Below are positions 60,201 to 64,000 of a stretch of DNA of 64,000 bases, in pieces. Every line of letters starts with the position of its first letter. Positions within the stretch are counted from its first letter, which is position 1. The notes below the pieces were generated by a model. The model was not told the origin of the DNA. It saw nothing but the letters and a program-made list of their open reading frames with translations, and did no database searches. A program made the position numbers and the translations under genes. This stretch comes from Malachius bipustulatus (taxonomy: Eukaryota; Arthropoda; Insecta; Coleoptera; Melyridae): NCBI GenBank assembly GCA_910589415.1, contig OU342635.1:868001-932000 (forward strand). The letters are read 5' to 3'.

Positions 60201-63200
60201 AAGTACCTAAACGTAAGGTAAGTATTGAAATTATTTTTGCTTACTTATAATAAAGTTCATCAATGAAATATAGACATTAAACCTATAAGTAATCATTCAA
60301 AAAAGTATTAGAAATTGGTGGATTATTGAATAAAAACTAGATTGATTCAAAATTGTATTTATTTAAAATGAAAAAATATCAATTCATTTGACATTTCATT
60401 TCGTTAAGTTCCTTAATCGATAGAATTCTGTTGATTAGTTATTGCCCCGACTTAACGAGCTACTTCTAACCTAAAAAACCTAAGAAATACCTTTATAAGA
60501 CGCTTAATGAAGAAATCTGCCCATTAGCCTAATGAGAAAAGTTAACGATTTCAGTTGTCAAAACCTTTATAAGACGCTTAATAGCCCGTTTGGACCTAAT
60601 AGCCCGTTTATCTCTTTATAATACTCGCTGATAGTGTCATTCTTTCGATTTCCTGCTGTTTTGGCCAATAGAGGAGATAACCTTAACGGACTGTCTGATG
60701 AAAGAAGAAAAGCATGAATTCATGCTTTGAAACTAAATGAAATCCACCCAAAAAATGGTCGTATTTGTTTGAGACATTTTATAACTGGCAAATTCAAGTA
60801 ACATAATAGTATCAATCTAGGCTATTAGTTGGTCATAAAATGTGCTTATTATTGTTCAAGGATTAAATAGTACGCACTATTTACCGTGACATTTTACCGA
60901 CAAAATAGCGATTAGCGAAGACTTTACATAAAAACCACAATTCTTCAAGAGAATTGTATCCAAGAGAAAACAACGACGTACGTAAACAAACGGAAAGTAA
61001 CATAGTTATATTTATGATTAACATTAGACATAATTTTATATGCCCCCCAGAGAAAATGGCGGACCTCTGTCAAAGTCAGCTGTTCTGGAATGATCAATAG
61101 GAAAGGAAAAATGCATGTCAGGGTGAATAATATTTTGTCGAGTTTTCAATGAGGATCCAGGGAAAAATATAGCTGTGAAACTGCTTTACAATGTGTTATT
61201 ACAGAGTGGAAGGAATGTAGAGATAGAGGAGAAACATTGGTGGTGAAATTTCTGGATACAATTTTGATAGGGCAAGATTGATTAATAAACTCTGTGTTCA
61301 TATGGTATAAAAGATGATTGTCTGAAATGGTTTCAAAGTTATATTGAAGGCAGAATGCAAAAAGTTAGGTGGGGAAATAAAGAATCTACATTGAAAGAAA
61401 ACTGTTTGCTTTATACAGGAATTAATAATTAATGTTGTAAATAATGAGTTGAAGGATTTAAATGAATGAATGTTCATAAATCAATTACAGTTGAATGTAA
61501 AAAAAAACAAAGGCCATTTGTGTTAACAATCAAATAGAATACAAACCTGTAATAGAAAATCGAAGTGCGACAATTACTATTGATGGTGAAGAAATTGAAT
61601 TTGTAGAAGTAATTAAGAATTTGGGTATTATGGTAGATTATAAGCTGAATTTCTGAAAACATGTTGATTTTGTTTGTAATAAAATAGGCAAGAGACTGGG
61701 TGTGTTAAGTAGATATTATAGTAGTTTACTAACAATGTATGCAAGACGTATCTTATATAATGGAATAGTGCTGCGGATGTTTCTTTGTTGTGCGACAATA
61801 TTGTATTTGAGTAAGAAAGGTGATGTAAATAGACTTGAAAAACTACAGAACAGAGGTATGAGACTGACATTGAGATGCAGTAGGTACACAAAAATAAAAG
61901 ATATGTTAGAATGTTTAGTTTGGTTGAGTATAAGTAATTTGTATAATTTTTATTTACAGAATACATGGGGGCAATGTGCCATCATATTTTGATGGATACA
62001 GAGTTTATTGTAAAGATTTGCATGGTTATGAAACACGTGGGAAAAATAATTTATATGTTAACACTGCAGACAAAAATATTGCTTATAATTCATTGTTTGT
62101 CAGGGGGTTTATTAGGTTTAACGAATTAGATGATAGTATAAAAAATGCGGCTGGTTTAAAATAGGACAGAAAATATTATCGAGGCTGTTGATTGATACTG
62201 AAGACTGGAGTATGTTAAGATCGAAATTGTAATTATTGTATTTTAGCTATTGTAGCTAAAAAAAGTTCTATTATTATTAATATATTGTTATTATAATAAC
62301 ACAACAATACCTCAATCTTAACAATAAACTTAACTATCTCTACAGTCATTGTGTGTATAAGATCGGTCTGCACACTAACTCGAGTCATTTAGATTGGAGC
62401 ACCATGAATACAGTAAAGATCAAGGAAGAGAGTTAGTGGACAATTTGACGACATAGAACAACGAACAGAGTGACGTGATTGTGACTAGTGAAGTGAAATC
62501 AGAGTGAAGATCATAGTTGTTATGTTAGTAGCGTCAGTCCCATGCGGTTGAGATAACCATCGGGCGCGACCCAGGTGGCGTATAGGTCTTACAATGAGTG
62601 ACAGTGAGTAAGGTTAGCAGCGGTGATAGAGCTCCTCGGATTTAAAACTCCAGACTGGCAGCTTAAAAAGCCCTTCCGCGGGCCACCTCCCCCAACCTAA
62701 TTGTCGTGTCGTGGCTAAAGGTCTGCACTACGGGCAACGGCGCCTGAGAATGTCTGAAGGGCACCGTATATCACTCTGTGTCGTAGCCGTGTCTTGCGGA
62801 AAGAGAGACATGGGGGTCTTGACTTAACCGTCCGGACTCCGTGGATGAGGCGCCACTAAAAAAACCGGACGCACCCCGTTATATTGAGCGTTACTCCTTG
62901 CATGCGGGCTCTGTGGGGACTGGACCAACCTTTCCCAGCCACTCCTTGGGCATCCATGATGGAGTGTGTAAAACCAATATGCTCTGACGAGGAGAGCCAA
63001 AACCTTAATCTCCAGGCAACTGAAGAAGCTATGGAGATAGGTTCTAATCAGACTCCCAGAAACAGCGCAATTCCGCTGGACGAGGAGGAGAAACAAATCC
63101 TTCGGGAGAGACTTTCTGACACTGGAGGACCTGGATACATTGGCAACAGTCAAAATGGTCAGCTTCCATAGAGGGGTTGACTTGATAGGGTTAATGTTCG

Positions 63201-63904
63201 ACGTCTAGGTGTAAGCCACAATAGATCTACGGTCGCAGTGGAGGTGTCACAATGGCCCATTGAATAGAAATCTAATCTAATCTAATCTAGTAGTGTCAGT
63301 GTGTGTAGATAAGGAGAACAGCTGCTGATTATTTAGATTTGGAAGTTTAATGTTAATTTGTTATATTTGTGAATTTGTGTTGTGACTGGTTTAAATAAAG
63401 ACTAGTATTGTATTATTTTAACACTTTTTAATTTGAAATAATAAACAGTAAGAACGCTGCATTATATTTGACACTATTTTTATCTTGTTTCAGAATTCCT
63501 ATTGCCTTGGAACAGGTGGTAACAATCTTCATGCTGAGTCAATACCTGAAGCTCAAGAAGTATCAAATGAAGTATGTAATGAAGAAGTATCAAAATTAAA
63601 AAGTAAAATAAGCAGCAATTCCGATGAGGATGAGATTTCTAAAACTGTGTTGAAAGTTAAAAAGAATAAAAAAAAGAAAAAACAGAAAGAAAAGAAGATT
63701 CAGAGCGAGGAAGTCAAAGATAAAATTTCTGAAGCTCTAAAGAATGAAGAGTTAAGAAATGCTAATGCTGATCGCCTTTTAGCTATGGAAGAGAGGAAGA
63801 GACCTTATAATAGTATGTATGAAGTCACAGAGCCTACAGAGGAAGAAGTGGAAGCATATTATTTGAAAAGGCAGCGACTTGAAGATCCTATGTGTAACCT
63901 GTAA
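44959..63904 (+). CDS. slu7: Pre-mRNA-splicing factor SLU7, complete coding region in four exons
   Basis: CDS is join(44959..45273, 54397..54899, 57918..58347, 63494..63904), 1,659 coding bases, 552 residues plus stop. SLU7 is a nuclear spliceosomal protein that acts with PRP18 in 3' splice-site choice at the second catalytic step (family knowledge). Seen here: N-terminal [19 protein letters not shown] region; zinc knuckle [14 protein letters not shown] (CX2CX4HX4C, residues about 117-130); acidic stretch near residues 200-216; the conserved block [34 protein letters not shown] near the end of exon 3; a lysine-rich run near 471-484 that could be a nuclear localisation signal; and the C-terminal [11 protein letters not shown] motif. 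Intron phases are 0, 2 and 0, with GT donors and AG acceptors, and the joined frame stays open. Length is close to the animal family (human about 586). The three introns are stuffed with transposons but the exons look intact. Confidence 0.97.
45641..46130. mobile_element. Interleaved inverted repeats (possible nested fold-back elements)
   Basis: Pair B: 45705-45797 mirrors 46038-46130 (TGCGACGGTTTTACCCCTAC...GTTGCCA). Pair A: 45641-45673 (AACACTTATTTGCTGCAG) mirrors 45955-45986. Pair C: 45880-45897 (GGTCAGGGTAGGTTTT) mirrors 45926-45944. The order is A B C C' A' B', so A and B cross. No gene; the 87- and 100-codon frames here are shadows of the arms. Confidence 0.8.
46335..46440. repeat. hAT left sub-terminal GCATATA motif cluster
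   Basis: TGCATATA-like heptamers in both orientations recur about eight times; mirrored by a similar cluster at 47640-47770. Confidence 0.7.
46655..47450 (+). pseudogene. hAT transposase remnant, C-terminal half
   Basis: Successive frames give [20 protein letters not shown] (about 46855-46915), the conserved TRWGTWL block, then [20 protein letters not shown], and finally [20 protein letters not shown] followed by [16 protein letters not shown] (in the 106-codon frame 47133-47450), the hAT dimerisation region. At least three frame changes separate them. The N-terminal zinc finger and first catalytic part are lost. Confidence 0.82.
48390..49105. other. No gene recognised
   Basis: AT-rich intronic DNA; the 67-codon minus frame at 48797-49000 shows nothing recognisable. 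Confidence 0.45.
49512..49680 (+). pseudogene. Harbinger-like transposase N-terminal fragment
   Basis: [20 protein letters not shown] to VGILR stop (49512-49622). In the next frame NFYDERQ, stop, FRRRYTFNK follows. A D-E/Q-x-FRRRYRF-K segment soon after an acidic start is usual in Harbinger-type transposases. The rest is missing. Confidence 0.5.
49739..49883. repeat. Inner fold-back within the Harbinger-like element
   Basis: CTGATTGATGATTAATAAAA, TTTTAAAAAATTCTACT and ATTGATGAA at the left mirror the right side (TTCATCAAT, AGTAGAATTTTTTAAAA, ATCATCAATCAG). Confidence 0.8.
50222..50990. other. No gene recognised
   Basis: Intronic, no recognisable feature other than short TTTTTT/AAAA runs. 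Confidence 0.45.
50993..51096 (+). mobile_element. tRNA-derived SINE head with box A and box B
   Basis: TAGCTCAGTGGGTTAGAAGAGC (here split as box A TAGCTCAGTGG and D-arm) begins near 51000 and GGTTCGAATCT (box B) lies at 51045-51055. The acceptor and anticodon stems do not fold well, so this is a SINE head, not a functional tRNA. Its body is cut by the LINE at 51097 and resumes at 53547. Confidence 0.75.
51099..53422 (+). pseudogene. LINE ORF2: endonuclease end plus complete reverse transcriptase, one frameshift
   Basis: First frame 51099-52172: [17 protein letters not shown] (endonuclease C-terminal end), a linker, then RT fingers [32 protein letters not shown]. Near 52120-52160 a one-base shift moves the reading to the second frame (52157-53422, 421 residues): [20 protein letters not shown] (motif A Asp), [20 protein letters not shown] (motif B), [13 protein letters not shown] (catalytic YADD), [18 protein letters not shown], and a thumb/C-terminal region ending [10 protein letters not shown]. 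No RNase H, fitting Jockey/CR1-like elements. Apart from the shift the frame is open, so it is young. Confidence 0.9.
53521..53546 (+). repeat. (AAAT)n LINE tail
   Basis: Six or so AAAT units close the LINE 3' end. Confidence 0.9.
53547..53655 (+). mobile_element. tRNA-derived SINE body and tail (right part)
   Basis: ATTTGTGTGTGGCTATATGA, GTGTCTTACCTACATAGTTA and AGACCGATGTTCCCTC match the minus-strand SINE at 13782-13985. It completes the SINE whose head is at 50993-51096. Confidence 0.75.
53660..54396. other. End of SLU7 intron 1, no gene recognised
   Basis: AT-rich intronic sequence ending in the exon 2 acceptor at 54395-54396. No repeat identified. Confidence 0.5.
54397..54899 (+). CDS. 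slu7: SLU7 coding exon 2 (zinc knuckle exon)
   Basis: The acceptor TTATTCCAG ends at 54396 and the frame continues [16 protein letters not shown]. It carries the CCHC zinc knuckle, the [13 protein letters not shown] block (here [16 protein letters not shown]), an acidic linker, and [19 protein letters not shown]. The donor AC|GTAAGT follows 54899, giving a phase-2 intron. A reading of this frame starting at an internal Met (54448) would lose the zinc knuckle cysteines, so the exon start is set by splicing, not by an ATG. Confidence 0.96.
55087..55657. mobile_element. MITE with TA flanks, 571 bp
   Basis: Ends CAGGCTGATCAGTAACTCGC and, from the right, CAGGGTGATCAGTAACTTGC, flanked by TA (55085-55086, 55658-55659). 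No coding frame; the 76-codon frame over its right end is not credible. Confidence 0.78.
55806..56285 (-). mobile_element. Candidate solo LTR
   Basis: Starts TGTTACGGGTCTCAC and can end ..GAACTAACA (TG...CA borders). On the minus strand CTATATAAGGGCCGC (about 56150-56164) is a TATA box. An AATAAA follows in the same direction near 55857, giving a U3-R-U5-like layout. It contains direct repeats TTCCAAGATTCTACTGCTCTG. No 5-bp target duplication found; borders are uncertain. Confidence 0.5.
56400..56985. mobile_element. Fold-back family C, copy lacking outer termini
   Basis: ATCAAAGTTATGTTTTTG, AACAAGTGAAAATCGCA, CGGCTTACATGTCCCTATCT and the central AGCGACGCGCTGAGAAAT, then the mirrored arm. 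Same order as 28500-29100. The CAGGATGTCCCAGC ends are absent. Confidence 0.8.
57058..57094. repeat. GC-rich hairpin
   Basis: CCCTCCACG..CTACATTTTA pairs with ATGTAACGTGGAGGG across a short loop in SLU7 intron 2. Confidence 0.65.
57141..57559. mobile_element. MITE, 419 bp
   Basis: The left end AATGGTTGCGTTCAAATCCG and, from the right, AATGGTTGCGTTCAAAGCCG are inverted, with further pairing of CAGCTGCTG motifs. No target duplication fixed. The ORF on the minus strand (57529-57837) overlaps its end and is not a gene. Confidence 0.75.
57918..58347 (+). CDS. slu7: SLU7 coding exon 3
   Basis: The acceptor TATTTTCAG ends at 57917. The first base completes a Thr codon from exon 2, then [13 protein letters not shown] follows. 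It includes [40 protein letters not shown] and [18 protein letters not shown], all hallmark SLU7 segments. The donor AAG|GTAAGA follows 58347 (phase 0). Without splicing the frame runs on only to VRVNINN and a stop. Confidence 0.96.
58518..58760. repeat. Unclassified GC-richer repeat-like segment
   Basis: TCCGAGACCGGCGTAGCCGA with the inverted TAGTCTCGGAA makes a hairpin, followed by a (TG)-rich stretch at 58578-58595. It differs in base content from the intron around it. No partner copy in the window. Confidence 0.35.
58840..59146 (+). pseudogene. LINE linker region fragment
   Basis: [20 protein letters not shown], then [20 protein letters not shown] and, after a shift, [20 protein letters not shown], the region between endonuclease and RT in Jockey-like LINEs. 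Interrupted at about 59147 by a TIR element. Confidence 0.7.
59301..60800 (+). pseudogene. THAP zinc-finger domain, split by an insertion and carrying a stop
   Basis: Segment 1 (59301-59354): [18 protein letters not shown] with the first C..C pair. Segment 2 (60631-60800) resumes in frame: [25 protein letters not shown], stop [29 protein letters not shown]-x-x-H completes the C2CH zinc site and FRFP is the THAP signature. The stop replaces the invariant Trp (TGG to TGA). THAP domains bind DNA in P-element-type transposases and host factors. Downstream transposase sequence was not found. Confidence 0.78.
59355..60630. mobile_element. TIR element, 1,276 bp, inserted in the THAP domain
   Basis: Perfect 17-bp ends CAGCGAGTATTATAAAG at 59355-59371 and mirrored at 60614-60630. 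Sub-terminal GGGCTATTAG motifs occur twice near each end in mirrored orientation. Removing it restores the THAP reading frame exactly. No evident target duplication and no recognised transposase; the 62-codon frame at 59788-59976 is unassigned. Confidence 0.82.
61100..62165 (+). pseudogene. Jockey-like LINE reverse transcriptase 3' part, heavily decayed
   Basis: [20 protein letters not shown] then [13 protein letters not shown] (motif A area, 61160-61280), [24 protein letters not shown] reading near 61340, then the thumb/C-terminal frames 61702-61992 ([36 protein letters not shown]) and 61976-62164 ([31 protein letters not shown]). The YADD region is degenerate. Same type as the fragment at 58840-59146, so the two probably belong to one insertion with the middle lost. 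Confidence 0.75.
62539..63287 (+). mobile_element. Internally deleted non-LTR (half-LINE) element with 13-bp target duplication
   Basis: GC-richer than its surroundings. 5' UTR-like start (CCATCGGGCGCGACCCAGG), an ORF1-like start and a separate 3' tail ending in (TCTAA)n. Flanked by TAGTAGCGTCAGT (62526-62538) and TAGTAGTGTCAGT (63288-63300), one mismatch: a target duplication of retroelement size. No reverse transcriptase, so it would depend on an R1-like partner. Confidence 0.8.
62884..63171 (+). CDS. Short ORF1-like frame in the half-LINE
   Basis: Open from about 62884 to 63171; the likely start is the Met at 62959 ([20 protein letters not shown]). Acidic and Gln/Asn-rich, with [14 protein letters not shown], then [14 protein letters not shown] and a stop. 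Looks like the beginning of a LINE ORF1 joined to 3' UTR. No zinc knuckle is retained. Function not assignable. Confidence 0.4.
   Translation: MSVTPCMRALWGLDQPFPATPWASMMECVKPICSDEESQNLNLQATEEAMEIGSNQTPRNSAIPLDEEEKQILRERLSDTGGPGYIGNSQNGQLP
63268..63289 (+). repeat. (TCTAA)n tail of the half-LINE
   Basis: Four tandem ATCTA/TCTAA units directly before the right copy of the target duplication. Confidence 0.8.
63494..63904 (+). CDS. slu7: SLU7 terminal coding exon
   Basis: The acceptor TCTTGTTTCAG ends at 63493 and the exon opens [11 protein letters not shown], in phase with exon 3. It encodes an acidic and serine region, a lysine-rich stretch, then [19 protein letters not shown] and a short tail ending MCNL before TAA at 63902-63904. 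The 3' UTR runs to the window edge. No AATAAA is seen in the remaining 96 bases, so the polyadenylation site is probably beyond the window. Confidence 0.95.
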   Translation, partial: NSYCLGTGGNNLHAESIPEAQEVSNEVCNEEVSKLKSKISSNSDEDEISKTVLKVKKNKKKKKQKEKKIQSEEVKDKISEALKNEELRNANADRLLAMEERKRPYNSMYEVTEPTEEEVEAYYLKRQRLEDPMCNL

Positions 63905-64000
63905 TCAGATATCTATTTCTTTGTGGTTTTCAACCAAATTCAGTCAGAATCCTGTAGTTAAGTTCATATACCTTAAATAGTAATCAGGCATACAAATAGT

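Larger units (their letters stand above)
59147..61098 (+). mobile_element. THAP-bearing TIR element, about 1.95 kb
   Basis: The ends ATTGATCATTCCAGAA (59147-59162) and its mirror (61083-61098) are followed inward by TTGACAG, GGCCAT/GCCAT and GGGGGGCA in both arms. It contains a split THAP domain. The host LINE has lost sequence at the junction, so no target duplication can be read. Confidence 0.75.

Noticed and set aside
61474..61966. Minus-strand frames of 62 and 112 codons
   Set aside because: Antisense to a decayed LINE; Tyr/Leu-rich composition is a strand artefact.
1..64000. CRISPR arrays, bacterial operons, prophage
   Set aside because: No regularly spaced direct repeats; gene structure is eukaryotic throughout.

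Overview
The window is eukaryotic: AT-rich, with GT-AG introns, oligo-pyrimidine splice acceptors, tRNA-derived SINEs, LINEs and very many DNA transposons with terminal inverted repeats (TIRs). The transposon set (Tc1/mariner, hAT, PIF/Harbinger, THAP-bearing, I/R1-, Jockey-, RTE- and R2-like LINEs) and a neuropeptide-type GPCR exon point to an arthropod, probably an insect. The recurrent TAGGTACCTA-type runs would suit a hemipteran such as an aphid relative, but that is only an impression.

Only two host genes are supported. The main one is SLU7, the second-step pre-mRNA splicing factor, on the + strand. It has four coding exons (44959-45273, 54397-54899, 57918-58347, 63494-63904) and encodes 552 residues. 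The other is the terminal exon of a rhodopsin-family GPCR (23311-23504, +), whose upstream exons are not visible here. A 140-residue intact but unrecognised ORF lies at 4860-5282. Its last codons are repeated 451 bases upstream behind a splice-acceptor-like sequence.

Layout: 1-11.9 kb holds a 493-bp TIR family, LINE remnants, the orphan ORF, a recent 1.28-kb fold-back element and two minus-strand LINE pieces. 11.9-18 kb holds a SINE, a clean internally deleted Tc1/mariner copy (TA-flanked, perfect 16-bp TIRs) and an R2-like LINE tail with a restriction-like endonuclease. 18-44.5 kb is mostly non-coding DNA sown with miniature inverted-repeat elements, the GPCR exon, a Myb/SANT-like fragment and a few decayed coding remnants.

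44.9-64 kb is SLU7, whose introns (about 9.1, 3.0 and 5.1 kb) are filled with nested transposons. Intron 1 has a hAT element with a readable 8-bp target duplication inside an RTE-like LINE, a Harbinger-like element, and a nearly full LINE that split a tRNA-derived SINE. Intron 2 has MITEs and a candidate solo LTR. Intron 3 has LINE pieces around a THAP-domain element that is itself split by a 1.28-kb TIR element, plus a 749-bp internally deleted LINE-like element with a 13-bp target duplication.

The genes do not form a pathway. The theme is a constitutive splicing gene carrying large transposon-filled introns in a repeat-rich insect-like genome. I see no clear new molecular system. The best candidates for novelty are the orphan ORF with its duplicated last exon, the fold-back families, and the 749-bp non-autonomous retroelement.
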